A stretch of 64,000 nt of DNA from Monoplex corrugatus (GCA_030674185.1 JAPXFY010000031.1:45001566-45065565); one strand, 5' to 3'; positions 1 through 11,184 are shown, counted from the first letter of the stretch. Program-made: numbers and translations. Notes: a model not told the origin generated them from the sequence alone.

Positions 1-85
1 GCGCCTGTCTTGTCTGGTTGTAGTAAATACGCGTTCTGATTCTTTTTTCGTGTTTTTTTTCTGGTTCTTGTTTTTGGATTTCCTT
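1..85 (+). repeat. Fragment of Penelope-like dispersed repeat
   Basis: The first ~85 bases match the two inverted copies at 18068-18235 and 18236-18480 (shared blocks GCCTGTCTTG, AAATACGCGTTC, TTTTTTCTGGTTC). This copy is cut by the window edge and lacks the hairpin part. It does not appear to encode anything. Confidence 0.6.
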
Positions 86-195
86 ACCGTAAGTTTGTGA
101 AGGCAGAGAAGAGGGACTCCATCACTTTCAGATCAGTTTTCTGGCGGCAGTTCTAGTCACTCCTTTCCCTCGCTGCTTTACCTTCTCCAACCTAC

Positions 196-226
196 AACAG
201 TAGTTCGTTAGCTCAGTTGGTTAAAG
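196..226 (+). other. tRNA-like A-box sequence, isolated
   Basis: TTAGCTCAGTTGG fits the Pol III A-box consensus and is followed by TTAAAG, as in tRNA-derived SINE heads. No B box is visible within about 60 bases downstream, so this is at most a truncated SINE head. Confidence 0.3.
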
Positions 227-309
227 TGTTATTTAATATGTCGGTGCATTTTCTTACACTTGTGTGAATATTTTAATCATGTCTATGTTGTTTGCTTGGG
301 ATTTCTCTT

Positions 310-1228
310 GGAAATGATAAGCTGAGTTGCCTTACTTTGATTTGTCTTGTCTTGTCTTGCTTTGCTTTACTTTACCTTGCCTTGTTTTGTCTTGCTTTAA
401 CTTGCCTTGTTCTGCCTTTTTTTTTTTTTTTTTTGCTTTGCTCGCCAGCCCTGCATTGCTTTGCCTTGCTTTGCATTTTGTTGCCTTGTCTTGCTTTGCA
501 TTTTGCCTTGTCTTGCTTTGCTTTGCTCTTGCATTTTGTTTTGCCCTTGTCTTGCATTTTTGTTGCACTTGCCTTGCATTCCCTTTGTCTTGCCTGCTTT
601 ATCTACCTTGCCTTTCCTTGTTTTACCTTGCCTTGTGTTTACTTTGTTGCCTTGCCTTTACCTTGTTTTACCTTGCTTTTCCTTGTTTTACCTTGCCTTG
701 TTTTGTCTTACCTTGTTTTGTCCTTACCTTGTTTTACCTTGCTTTTCCTTGTTTTATCTTGCCTTGTTTTGTCTTACCTTGTTTTACCTTGCCTTGTCTT
801 ACGTTGCCTTTCCTTGTTTTACCTTGCCTTGTTTTGTCTTACCTTGTTTTACCTTGCCTTGTCTTACTTGCTTCCTTGTTTTACCTTGCCTTGTTTTGTC
901 TTACCTTGTTTTACCTTGCCTTGTTTTCTTACCTTGTTTTAGCTTGCCTTTCCTTGTTTTAGCTTGCCTTTCCTTGTTTTACCTTATTTTGCCTTGTTTT
1001 ACCTTATTTTGCCTTGCTTTGTCTTGTTTTACCTTGCCCTGCCTTGTTTTACTTTGCCTTGCCATGTCTTGTTTTACCTTGCCTTGTTTTATCTTGCCTT
1101 GTCTTGTTTTACCTTGCCCTGTCTTGTTTTACCTTGCCTTTCCTTTACCTGCCTTGCCTTTACCTGCCTTTCCTTGTGCTGTTTTGTGTAACCTTGCCTT
1201 GTTTTGCCACACCTAACCTGACCTGTAT
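310..1228 (+). repeat. CCTTG/TTTTACC simple-sequence array
   Basis: About 0.9 kb of pyrimidine-rich repeats built from CCTTGTTTTACCTTG blocks (about 15 bp), with a poly-T run near 418-434. It runs to within ~15 bases of the splice acceptor at 1241-1243, so it forms the 3' end of the upstream intron of the sulfotransferase gene. The long leucine/cysteine/phenylalanine reading frames here are repeat translations. Confidence 0.85.
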
Positions 1229-1243
1229 GTGTGTGTGTCTCAG

Positions 1244-1421
1244 AACCCTTTGGGCGAACTGCAGCGTCTGGCGCAGTTTGTGGGCAAGGGTCACCTGTCC
1301 ACCAACCTGCTGTCCACCATCGCTGACCACTGCAGCTTCCACAGCATGAAGAACAACCCCATGACCAACCACCTGGACGTCTACTCCATTGACAGCAACA
1401 TCTCCCCGCTTCTTAGAAAAG
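1244..1421 (+). CDS. Cytosolic sulfotransferase, penultimate exon
   Basis: This exon encodes 59 residues plus one base, starting NPLGELQRLA and ending LLRK. It has the C-terminal sulfotransferase (SULT) family block SFHSMKNNPMTNH, which matches the family pattern SF..MK.NP..N. It ends exactly before the RKGxxGDW motif that contacts the 3'-phosphate of the donor PAPS. SULT enzymes transfer sulfonate from PAPS to hydroxyl or amine groups of small molecules in the cytosol. The acceptor is CAG after a TG run (1241-1243). The donor is AAG|GTGAG, intron phase 1, which matches the final exon at 11029. The catalytic histidine and 5'-phosphosulfate loop must lie in exons left of the window. Substrate and subfamily cannot be told from this fragment. 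Confidence 0.88.
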
Positions 1422-1479
1422 GTGAGAAAGGTTACAGTGAAAGGTCTCCATGTACGGTAAGAAGGGAAAAGCGAAAAAA

Positions 1480-2110
1480 GAGTGGCAGAATGGTTCAGTT
1501 CAGGGGAGAAGAATGGCAGAATGGTTCAGTTCAGGGGAGAAGAGGCAGAATGGTTCAGTTCTGGGGAGAAGAGTGTCAGAATGGTTCAGTTCTGGGGAGA
1601 AGAGTGGCAGAATGGTTCAGTTCAGGGGAGAAGAGGCAGAATGGTTCAGTTCTGGGGAGAAGAGTGTCAGAATGGTTCAGTTCTGGGGAGAAGAGTGGCA
1701 GAATGGTTCAGTTCTGGGGAGAAGTGTCAGAATGGTTCAGTTCTGGGGAGAAGAGTGTCAGAATGGTTCAGTTCTGGGGAGAAGAGTGGCAGAATTGTTC
1801 AGTTCTGGGGAGAAGAATGGCAGAATAGTTCAGTTCTGGGAGAAGAGTGGCAGAATGGTTCAGTTCTGGGAAGAAGAATGGCAGAATTGTTCAGTTCTGG
1901 GAGAAGAGTGGCAGAATTGTTCAGTTTTGGGGAGAAGAGTGGCAGAATGGTTCAGTTCTGGGGAGAAGAATGGCAGAATTGTTCAGTTCTGGGGAGAAGA
2001 GTGGCAGAATGGCTCAGTTCTGGGGAGAAGAATGGCAGAATGGTTCAGCTCTTGGGAGAAGAGTGGCAGAATGGTTTAGTTCTGGGGAGAGGAGTGGCAG
2101 AATGGTTCAG
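1480..2110 (+). repeat. 31-bp minisatellite, ~21 copies, SINE-seeded
   Basis: Units carry the core GTGGCAGAATGGTTCAGTTC followed by TGGGGAGAAGA; a typical unit is near 1589-1619. The last unit (2093-2110) runs directly into the rest of a tRNA-like head at 2111-2160. TGGCAGAATGG inside each unit fits a Pol III A box. Unit length varies between about 28 and 31 bp. It lies in the last sulfotransferase intron, some 60 bases after the donor. Confidence 0.88.
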
Positions 2111-2430
2111 ACGTTCGCCTCCCAATAACTAAACTCCAGATTCCAGGGTTCGCTCCCTGTAGAGGCCTCGACTTTTCTCCTCAGTTTGACCGGAAAATCG
2201 AACTGAACGTGTAGTCCTTCGCAAGAGGGTGAAAAAAGAGTCAGACCCGTGTGCCTTCTGGCTGCGCACGCTTAAGATCCTACGGCAGTTGAAAATTGTG
2301 AAGAACAAGGCATTGCCCTGATGCCTTGGTATAAAACATTGGAGAGATAGGTTGATTTCCCAGGTCCCACCCCTTGAAGACCAGTTAGCCTTATTGCTTT
2401 TCTGAGATCTTGGTAACAAAAAATGTGTAT
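2085..2430 (+). mobile_element. tRNA-derived SINE
   Basis: The head reads GTGGCAGAATGGTTCAGACG (A box), then CGCCTCCCAA, then AGGGTTCGCTCCCTG (B box, GGTTCGNNTCC type), spaced about as in a tRNA. The unrelated body continues to roughly 2430. Its A-box part is the source of the preceding 31-bp array. The 3' end is not clear. Confidence 0.6.
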
Positions 2431-2432
2431 AT

Positions 2433-2567
2433 GAATTTGAATCGAGAGAGAGGGGATGGGCGCCGCCCTCGTGGTGCTGGCCCTGGGAAAAGTTGAGGTG
2501 AATTTGAATCGAGGGAGAGGGGATGGGCGCCGCCCTCGTGGTGCTGGCCCCGGGAAAAGTTGAGGTC
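2433..2567 (+). repeat. 67-bp tandem duplication
   Basis: Two copies of a GC-rich 67-bp segment start at 2433 and 2500 and share GAATTTGAATCGAG and GGGCGCCGCCCTCGTGGTGC, with only a few differences. The GGGCGCCGCCC core is nearly palindromic. Confidence 0.8.
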
Positions 2568-2569
2568 TC

Positions 2570-3060
2570 TACCACCTCACTTCCCTAAGACCCCAGTGTT
2601 ATGGAACTACCTAGGTAGGGCGTCAGGATCTGGCCAGCTCATGGGTTTATGTGAAGGTTTAAGGCTTGTGCCGTTATTATTCTGGATCTTCTCCATCACA
2701 TGGCACCTGTGACGTTAGTGCATATGGATATTCATTCCGACCGTGGATACGTCATCTTGAGAAATTTAAACTGAAACTGAAAGGGGGTAGGTGACGACAC
2801 TTTGTGGTAAAAATGGTAGTAAAGTGTGTCCCATTACCTTGAGACTAGTGGAGTGTGGTTGCGGAGACCTCATTGGTCAGATACAGAGCAAACCGTTGAA
2901 TGTCCATTATCTCCAGGAACTTAACAAGATTTGAAGTGGTCTGCATGTGAACTTCAGACCGGTCACTTAATTTAAAATGTGTGTACGCTTAAGTTAGAAA
3001 CTGAAATTATCCAACTAACTCTACTGTGTCTGAAATTTCATTCCATCAAAAATGACTTAC
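2570..3060. other. Intron sequence without recognised feature
   Basis: Unique-looking sequence in the sulfotransferase intron. I found no reading frame, TIR or tandem structure in it. Confidence 0.4.
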
Positions 3061-3064
3061 TGAC

Positions 3065-3440
3065 TGACTTACTGGATAAATGAATGAACGAACGAACGAA
3101 TGAATGAATGAGTGAATGAATGAACAAACGAACAAATAAATGCATGAATGAATACATACATAAATCCATAAACTATATGAAACGCATAGCTAGGAAAAAC
3201 GTAAAGTGACCACTGTGTTTTGTGTGCATGTATATAAGCGTGTAGCGCTTTGTGCTTGCGTTTGTATGACCACGCGTGTGCGTGCGTGTGTGTATGTGTG
3301 TGCATATGAGATGGGGAGGAGAGATAAAGAGAGACAGAGACAAGAGAGACAGAGACAGAGACAGAGAGAAGAAGGAGAAGAGAGTGAGACAGACAGACAG
3401 GCAGACAGACAGAGAGACAGAGACAGAGACAGACAGAACG
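3065..3440. repeat. Microsatellites: (GAAT)n, GT-rich, (GACA)n
   Basis: (GAAC/GAAT)n lies at about 3080-3160, a GT-rich tract at about 3230-3305 and (GACAGA)n at about 3325-3440. These produce spurious serine/valine and arginine/glutamate reading frames. Confidence 0.85.
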
Positions 3441-3484
3441 ATAGAACTGTTCAACCTCTCCTGCCATTCAACACGTTTCTAATA

Positions 3485-5117
3485 AACTACGCACAAAAAG
3501 TTAAGGATCACTTGCACAAAAATTCATAACTTTCAAAATAAGAAAGCCAATGCGTTGAAGTTTGGCAAACATTTAATTCCATGCTTTAGTGATAACGATA
3601 CACAATTGCCTTCAATTTCGAGCAATCGTTTGGTGTGTACATTTGATCAAAGTGGGTACGTATCGAAATTTGATTTCCCAAAGTCATTGAAATCACAAGA
3701 CAGGGCATTCTGATGCTCCCAAAAGTTCAGTAATGCGTGTAACCGCCATGGCTGTTCTGGCACTCGACGCAGCGAGTCCTCATCGAGTTGACCAGGTTGG
3801 TGAAGATCCTCTGTGGAAGCGCCTGCCACTCAGCCTGCAGCATCTGGTAGAGGTGTTGGGCATCCCTGGGAGGGGGGTGGTTGCTCCTCACTTTGCGATC
3901 CAGCTCATCCCAGAGGTTCTCAATCGGGTTGAGATCGGGACTGCATGCTGGCCACTCCATTCTGTTGACTCCAGACTGCTGCAGGAAGTCGTTGACCATC
4001 CTTGCCCTGTGGGGGCGAGCGTTGTCATCCTGGTAGACAGCCGTCGGTCCCATCTGCTGCAGTGTAGGCACAGCCAGCGGTCAAAGGATCTCATCCCGGT
4101 ATCGGAGGCCAGTCTGGTTACCCTGTACATGATACAAGGGTGTTCTGTGGTGAAGGCTGAAGGCCCCCCAGACCATTACAGAACCTCCACCAAAGGCCAC
4201 CTTTTCTTGGACAGTGGTGTCAATAAAGCGTTGCCCTGGGCGCCTCCAGACCCTCAGTCGGCCGTCGTTGTGGTTCATGGTGAAGCGTGATTCATCACTG
4301 AACAGGACCTGTGACCATTGCTGACGTGTCCACCTCACGTGAAGTCTGCAGAAGGCGCGGCGTGCTGCCCTATGGGCTGGAGTTAAGCGTGGCCGTACAG
4401 CTGGGCGACGAGAACGGAGGTTAAACCCATGAAGGCGGTTCCGTATGGTCTGCTGGCTGATGTTGATGTTAGTAGCCACCCTCAGCTGCCTTCGAATGAT
4501 GCTGGAAGAGGCTGTTCTTGTCTGCAGGGCTTGTCGTTCAATGAGACGATCTTCACGTGGGTTTGTCTTCTTCGGTCGACCAGATCTGCGTCTTTCATGG
4601 ACCCTCCCAGTGGCTGTGAAGCGTTGAATCAGTCAGACAATGACCGAGATGGACACCTGAAGTCGCCTGGCCACTTCTCGCTTGGGAACACCATCTTGGA
4701 ACCATGCAACAGCTCGTCCATTCTCAAACTCGCTCAATTTTCGTCGTGGAGGCATTGTCAGATCAGGCCTACTACTGGTGGAATGTCTTCTTATAAAGCC
4801 AAGCAAGAGACAGCATCTCACACTTAAACAGCAGTGCTTGCACGTGCATAATGGTTTTTCCATCTGGCTTGTGCAATGTGTTCAGGCAGAACGGTCCAAA
4901 ACAAGGTCCTTTTTCGCAAGTTTCCGCTTTTCCGTTTGCGGCCAAGCTCAGTAGTAGAGAATCCCGTGCAATTTTCGCACTAACACAACATCGCCCACTT
5001 ACAGCTGAACAAGAATTCATAACAATTTGGCTGGACTGAGAAATAAATAACAGTAGCGAACTGAGTTTATTACGCACCTGTTTTCTCATAGTGATCCTTA
5101 ACTTTTTGTGCGTAGCT
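3485..5117 (-). mobile_element. Tc1-type DNA transposon, full length, with TIRs
   Basis: The element is 1633 bp. Its ends are perfect 25-bp inverted repeats at 3487-3511 and 5091-5115 (CTACGCACAAAAAGTTAAGG and onward). The outermost two bases differ in one position. TA lies at both borders (3483-3484 and 5118-5119), the Tc1/mariner target duplication. The single transposase gene on - fills the middle. It is inserted in the last intron of the sulfotransferase gene. Confidence 0.92.
3727..4755 (-). pseudogene. Tc1 transposase, DD34E, two in-frame stops
   Basis: One frame on - runs from ATG at 4755 (MPPRRKLSEF, N-terminal helix-turn-helix) to the stop at 3727 (after HGGYTHY). That is 343 codons including the stop, the normal Tc1 length. 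Only two TGA codons interrupt it, at 4633-4635 and 4081-4083, and no frameshift is visible. The linker RRSGRPKK, first catalytic Asp (FSDESRF), second Asp (YQDDNARPH) and the SPDLNPIENLW block with the third acidic residue (Glu, 34 residues after the second Asp) are all present. Both stops sit where CGA (Arg) is expected, so each looks like a C-to-T change at a CpG. As it stands the protein is not made in full. The family cuts and pastes DNA at TA sites in the nucleus. Confidence 0.9.
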
Positions 5118-5124
5118 TATATCA

Positions 5125-5230
5125 TTATCATCATCAAGTGCCTTATCACATGGCGTTGGCGATCATGGCCTTCCATCTGTTTCTATCTCTTGTTGCCTCA
5201 AGCACTTCTTCTATCCTCTTTGTCTTCTAA
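5125..5230 (-). mobile_element. LINE 3'-end fragment
   Basis: Matches the 3' ends at 52445-52560 and 33912-34000 (GTTGGCGATCATGGCCTTCC, TTGCCTCAAGCAC), with an ATC-rich tail at its left. Read on -, it is the extreme C-terminus and tail of the LINE ending in (GAT)n. It abuts the right TA of the Tc1 element. Confidence 0.65.
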
Positions 5231-5404
5231 TACATAATGTATCTAAATATATTTGTGCATGCTATGTAAAAAAAAGTCACTAGTATGTGGGTGTTGTACC
5301 TTTTAACAGTGGATAATAACACCAGTGGAACCCTTACTGTGTTTCTCGCATCATGGGCTGGCGTTCTTAACCACTAGACAACTCCACTTGTGAATGGGTA
5401 GCTG

Positions 5405-6025
5405 ACCTCCTCTTGAGGATTCTCCTTCTTCTTCTCCTTCTTCTTCTTCTTGTCTTCTTCTTCTTCTTGTCTTCTTCTTCTTCTTGTCTTCTTCTTCTTC
5501 TTGTCTTCTTCTTCTTCTTGTCTTCTTCTTGTTGTTGTTGTTGTCTTCTTCTTCTCCTTGTCTTCTTCTTCTCCCTTCTTCTTTTCCTTTTCTTCTTCCT
5601 TCCTTCTTCTTCTTTTCTTCTTCTTCTTCTCGTCTTCTTTCTTCTTGTACTTTTTCTTCTAGTTGTCTTCTTCTTCTCCTCCTCCTCCTTCTTCTTCTTC
5701 TTCTTCTTCTTCTCTTCTTCTTCTCCTCCTCCTTCTTCTTCTTTTCTTCTTCTTCTTCAAGTCTTCTTTCTTCTTGTCTTTTTTCTTGTTGTCTTTTTCT
5801 TCTCCTCCTCCCCCTTCTTCTTCTGGTTCTTCTTCTCCTCCTCCTTTTCTTCTTTTTTTTTCTTCTTCTTCTTCTTCTCTTCTCCTTGTTCTCCTCTCCT
5901 CGTCTTTCTCTTCTTGTTCTCCTCCTCCTCCTTATTCTTCTTCGTCTCCTTCTTCCTCTTTCTTCTGCTTTTCTTCTTCTACTTCTCCTCCTCCTCCTTC
6001 TTCTTTTCTTCTTCTTCTTCTCCAT
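5405..6025 (+). repeat. (CTT)n polypyrimidine tract, 620 bp
   Basis: Almost pure pyrimidine on +, built from TTCTTCTTCTTC with CTCCTCC and TTGTC interruptions. A homopurine-homopyrimidine run of this length can in principle form triplex DNA. Poly-Leu/Ser and poly-Arg/Glu/Lys reading frames here are artefacts. Confidence 0.92.
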
Positions 6026-6119
6026 TCCAGCGGCCCAGATCAGACAGGATTGAAGAATTGTTGTTGCTGTTCGGAAAAGAAACATCCTTTAGTAAATGTA
6101 CAACTGAGTCTTAGGAATG

Positions 6120-9100
6120 TAGACATAATTTTATCATGAACGTCTACGAAATTGTAGAACATCTATAGAAACGTAGAACAGTCTTGTAAAATTGTAGAAC
6201 AAGTCTAATAATGAATTGTAGACAGTTTGTAAAAATTGTAGAACAATGTCCTACAGAAATTGTGAACAGGTCTTTGAATTGTAGAACAGAATCTTGTAAA
6301 ACAATAAGAAATTACATGTCTCTAAGAAATTGTAGAAAGAGTCTTTAAATTGTAACAGTCTAGAATTGTAGAACAGTCTTGTAATTGTATACAATGTCCT
6401 ATACAAATTGTAGAACAGAGTCCTTGTAAAAAGTTAGTACAGAGTCCTTAATGTAACAAGTCTTAAAATTGTACAACAAGTCTATAGAAATTGTACAACA
6501 GAGTCCTATAGATATTGGTACAATCAGAGTCTTCTTTAATCTTAGTGTACAACAGTCTATACATTGTACACAGGTCTATAAATGACAGGAGTCCTATAGA
6601 AATTGGTTACAACAGAGTCCTATAGAAATGTACAACAGAGTCCTATAAATGTACAACAAGTCCTTACATGTACAACAGTCTATAGAAATGTACAAACAGA
6701 TTCCTATAGAAATGTACAACAGAGTCCTATACAATTGTACAACAGAGTCTTATGACAACATGTACAACAGAGTCCTATAGAAATTGTACAACAGATCTAT
6801 AAAATTGTAAAGAGCTTAAAATGTAAAAGAAAAATGACAACAGAGTCATAAATGTACAACAAGTCTATAGAAATTGTACAACAGATCCTATACAAATTGT
6901 ACAACAGAGTCCTATACAAATTGTACAACAGAGTCCTATACAAATTGTACAACAGAGTCCTATAAAATTGTACAACAGATCCTATAAATTGTAAACAGTC
7001 TTAAATTGTAAACATCCAGAGTCTAAAATGTACAAGTCCATAAAATTGTAAACAGAGTCTATAAAATTGTAAACAGAGTCCTATAAAATTGTAAACAGAG
7101 TCTTTAAAATTGTCAACAGTCCTATAAAATTGTACAACAGATCCTATAAAATGTAAACATATCCTATAAAATTGTACAACAGAGTCCTATACAATTGTAC
7201 AACAGAGTCCTATACAAATTGTACATCCAGTCAAGTCCTATAAATGTACACAGAGTCATGAATGTACAACAGAGTCCATAAATGTACAACAGAGTCTATA
7301 GAAATTGTACAACAGGTCCTATAAAATTGTACAACAGAGTCCTATAGAAATTGTACACAATCTATAAATGTCCATCCATACAAATGTACAACAGAGTCCT
7401 ATAAATTGTACAACATCCTATAATGGTACAACAATCCTATAATTGTACCAGATCCTATCAAATTGTACAACAGATCATAATGTACAACAGATCCTATACA
7501 TTTACACAGTCTATACATGTAAGTCCTATACAAATTGTACAACAGATCCTATCAATGTACAACAATCCTTTTGTACAACAGAGTCCTATACAAATGTACA
7601 ACAGTCCTATACAAATGTACAACAGATCCTATACAAATTGTACAACAGAGTCCTATACAAATTGTACAACTATACAATGTACAATCTATACAAATTGTAC
7701 AACAGATCCTATACAAATTGTACAAACAAAGTCACATCAATGTACAACAATCCTTACAAATGTACAACAGAGTCCTTTACAAATTGTACAACAGAGTCTA
7801 TCAAATTGTACAACAGAGTCCTATACAAATTGTACAACAGAGTCCTATACAAATTGTACAACAGAGTCCTATACAAATTGTACAACAGGTCCTATAAATT
7901 GTACAACAGAGTCCTATACAAATTGTACAACAGATCCTATACAATTGTACAACAGAGTCCTACAAATGTACAACAGAGTCCTATAAAATTGTACAACAGA
8001 GTCCTATACAAATTGTACAACAGATCCTATAAAATTGTACAACAGAGTCCTATACAAATGTACAACAGATCCTATACAAATTGTACAACAGAGTCCTATC
8101 AAAATGTACAACAGAGTCCTATAAAATTGTACAACAGAGTCCTATACAAATGGTACAACAGAGTCCTATAAAATTGTACAACAGAGTCCTATACAAATTG
8201 TACAACAGAGTCCTATAAAATGTAAAACAGAGTCCTATAAAATTGTACAACAAGTCCTATAAAATGTACAACAGAGTCCTATAAAATGTACAACAGAGTC
8301 CTATACAAATGTACAACAGAGTCCTATAAAATTGTACAACAGAGTCCTATACAAATTGTACAACAGAGTCCTATAAAATGTACAACAGAGTCCTATACAA
8401 ATTGTACAACAGAGTCCATAATGTAAAGATCAAAAATTGTACAACAGATCCTATAAAATTGTACAACAGAGTCCTATACAAATGTACAACAGATCCTATA
8501 CAAATGTACAACAGAGTCCTATAAAATGTACAACAGAGTCCTATAGAAATTGTACACAGACCAAAGAACGTCCTATACAAATTGTACAACAGATCCTATA
8601 CAAATTGTACAACAGAGTCCTATACAAATTGTACAACAGAGTCCTATACAAATGTACAACAGAGTCCTATACAAATTGTACAACAGAGTCCTATACAAAT
8701 TGTACAACAGAGTCCTATACAAATTGTACAACAGAGTCCTATACAAATTGTACAACAGAGTCCATACAATGTACAACAGATCCTATACAAATTGTACAAC
8801 AGAGTCCTATACAAATTGTACAACAGAGTCCTATACAAATTGTACAACAGAGTCCTATACAAATTGTACAACAGAGTCCTATACAAATGTACAACAGAGT
8901 CCTATACAAATTGTACAACAGAGTCCTATACAAATGTACAACAGAGTCCTATACAAATTGTACAACAGAGTCCTATACAAATTGTACAACAGAGTCCTAT
9001 ACAAATTGTACAACAGAGTCCTATACAAATTGTACAACAGAGTCCTATACAAATTGTACAACAGAGTCCTATACAAATTGTACAACAGAGTCCTATACAA

Positions 9101-10880
9101 ATTGTACAACAGAGTCCTATACAAATTGTACAACAGAGTCCTATACAAATTGTTACAACAGAGTCCTATACAAATTGTACAACAGAGTCCTATAAATGTA
9201 CAACAGAGTCCTATAAAATGACAACGAGTCCTATACAAATTGTACAACAGAGTCCTATACAAATTGTACAACAGAGTCCTATAGAAATTGTACAAACTAG
9301 AAGTCACTAACATAATTGTACAACAGAGTCCTATACAAATTGTACAACAGAGTCCTATAAAATGTACAACAGAGTCCTATAAAATTGTACAACAGAGTCC
9401 TATAAAATGGTACAACAGAGTCCTATACAAATGTACAACAGAGTCCTATACAAATTGTACAACAGAGTCCTATACAAATTGTACAACAGAGTCCTATACA
9501 AATTGTACAACAGAGTCCTATACAAATGGTACAACAGAGTCCTATACAAATTGTACAACAGAGTCCTATACAAATGTACAACAGAGTCCTATACAAATTG
9601 TACAACAGAGTCCTATAAATGTACAACAGAGTCCTATACAAATTGTACAACAGAGTCCTATAGAAATGTACAACAGAGTCCTATACAAATTGTACAACAG
9701 AGTCCTATACAAATTGTACAACAGAGTCCTATCAGAAATGTACAACAAAGTCCTATACAAATTGTACAACAGAGTCCTATAGAAATTGTACAACAGAGTC
9801 CTATACAAATTGTACAACAGAGTCCTATACAAATTGTACAACAGAGTCCTATACAAATTGTACAACAGAGTCCTATAGAAATTGTACAACAAAGTCCTAT
9901 ACAAATTGTACAACAGAGTCCTATAAAATTGTACAACAGAGTCCTATACAAATTGTACAACAGAGTCCTATAGAAATTGTACAACAGAGTCCTATACAAA
10001 TTTACAACAGAGTCCTATAGAAATGGTACAACAGAGTCCTATACAAATTTACAACAGAGTCCTATACAAATTGATACAACAGAGTCCTATACAAATTTAC
10101 AACAGAGTCCCTATACAAATTGTACAACAGAGTCCTATAGAAATGTACAACAGAGTCCTATACAAATTATACAACAGAGTCCTATAGAAATTGTACAACA
10201 GAGTCCTATAGAAATGTACAACAAGAGTCCTATACAAATTGTACAACAGAGTCCTATAGAAATTGGTACAACAGAATCCTATAGAAATTTACAACAGAGT
10301 CCTATAGAAATGGTACAACAGAGTCCTATACAAATTGTACAACAGAGTCCTATACAAATTGTACAACAGAGTCCTATAGAAATTGTACAACAGAGTCCTA
10401 TACAAATGTTACAACAGAGTCCTATAAAATTGGTACAACAGAGTCCTATACAAATTGTACAACAGAGTCCTATACAAATTGTACAACAGAGTCCCATACA
10501 AATTGTACAACAGAGTCCTATAGAAATTGTACAACAGTCCCATACAAATTGTAGAACAGAGTCCTATAGAAATTGTACAACAGAGTCCTATAGAAATGGT
10601 ACAACAGAATCCTATAGAAATTGTACAACAGAGTCTTAAACAAATTGTACAACAGAGTCCTGTACAAATTGTACAACAGAGGCCTATACAAATTGTACAA
10701 CAGAGTCCTATAGAAATTGTACAACAGAGTCCTATAGAAATTGTACAACAGAATCCTATACAAAATGTACAACAGATCCTATAAAATGGTACAACAGAGT
10801 CCTATACAAATTGTAGAACAAAGTCCTTTAGAAAATACCTAACAAAATTCTTTAGGAAAATATAGAACAGAGTCCTGTAG
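6120..10880 (+). repeat. 24-bp minisatellite, ~190 copies (4.7 kb)
   Basis: The unit has core ACAGAGTCCTATACAAAT and junction TTGTACAA; a regular stretch is 8940-9130. TTGTACAA is a perfect palindrome recurring every 24 bp. Because 24 is divisible by 3, several frames stay open and give periodic 8-residue peptides (such as YTNCTTES) that are not genes. Units at 8580-10780 are nearly regular. Those at 6120-8450 are eroded, mostly by 1-3 base losses. Confidence 0.95.
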
Positions 10881-11028
10881 CAAATACAGAACAGAGTGTA
10901 ACTTGACAAGTAGTAACCTTGAGAAGTACAAAATCTGGATTTTCTGTAATACTAATAGTGTTTTGTGTGAATTACAACGAGTTCATCAGAATGGCTTGAC
11001 CATGTCGGTTTTCTCCTTTCTATTGCAG

Positions 11029-11159
11029 GAGAGATAGGAGACTGGCGAAATCACTTCACGATAGCACAAGACAAGGCCTTCGACGCCGTGTATTTGGAAA
11101 AGTTGGGTCACTTCGACATTCCCTTCCGATACTGCCCCTCCAACGAGACTGGTGAATGA
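11029..11159 (+). CDS. Cytosolic sulfotransferase, terminal exon
   Basis: This final exon follows a clear acceptor (TTCTCCTTTCTATTGCAG). It completes the split glycine codon of RKG and then reads EIGDWRNHFTIAQDKAFD, ending CPSNETGE and TGA at 11157-11159. RKGEIGDWRNHFT is the diagnostic SULT C-terminal motif (RKGxxGDWKNxFT) for the PAPS 3'-phosphate site, followed by the usual helix and a short tail. Phase 1 joins perfectly with the exon ending at 1421, across a 9.6-kb intron made almost entirely of repeats. The 42-bp minisatellite starts about 25 bases past the stop, so the 3' UTR is probably largely tandem repeat. I could not assign a reliable polyadenylation signal. Confidence 0.9.
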
Positions 11160-11184
11160 ACAGAGAAACGATCGACAACCAAAC

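Noticed and set aside
196..226. Complete tRNA gene
   Set aside because: Only an A-box-like piece; no B box, acceptor stem or anticodon arm can be built.
3733..4290. 185-residue frame on + across the Tc1 element
   Set aside because: Shadow of the transposase on the opposite strand.
5351..6139. Poly-Arg/Glu/Lys and poly-Ser/Leu proteins
   Set aside because: Direct translation of (CTT)n on both strands.
6120..10880. Long open frames giving YTNCTTES/IQIVQQSP/LYNRVLYK repeat proteins
   Set aside because: They appear in several frames and on both strands because the unit is 24 bp and lacks stops. There is no conserved start, splice signal or codon bias.
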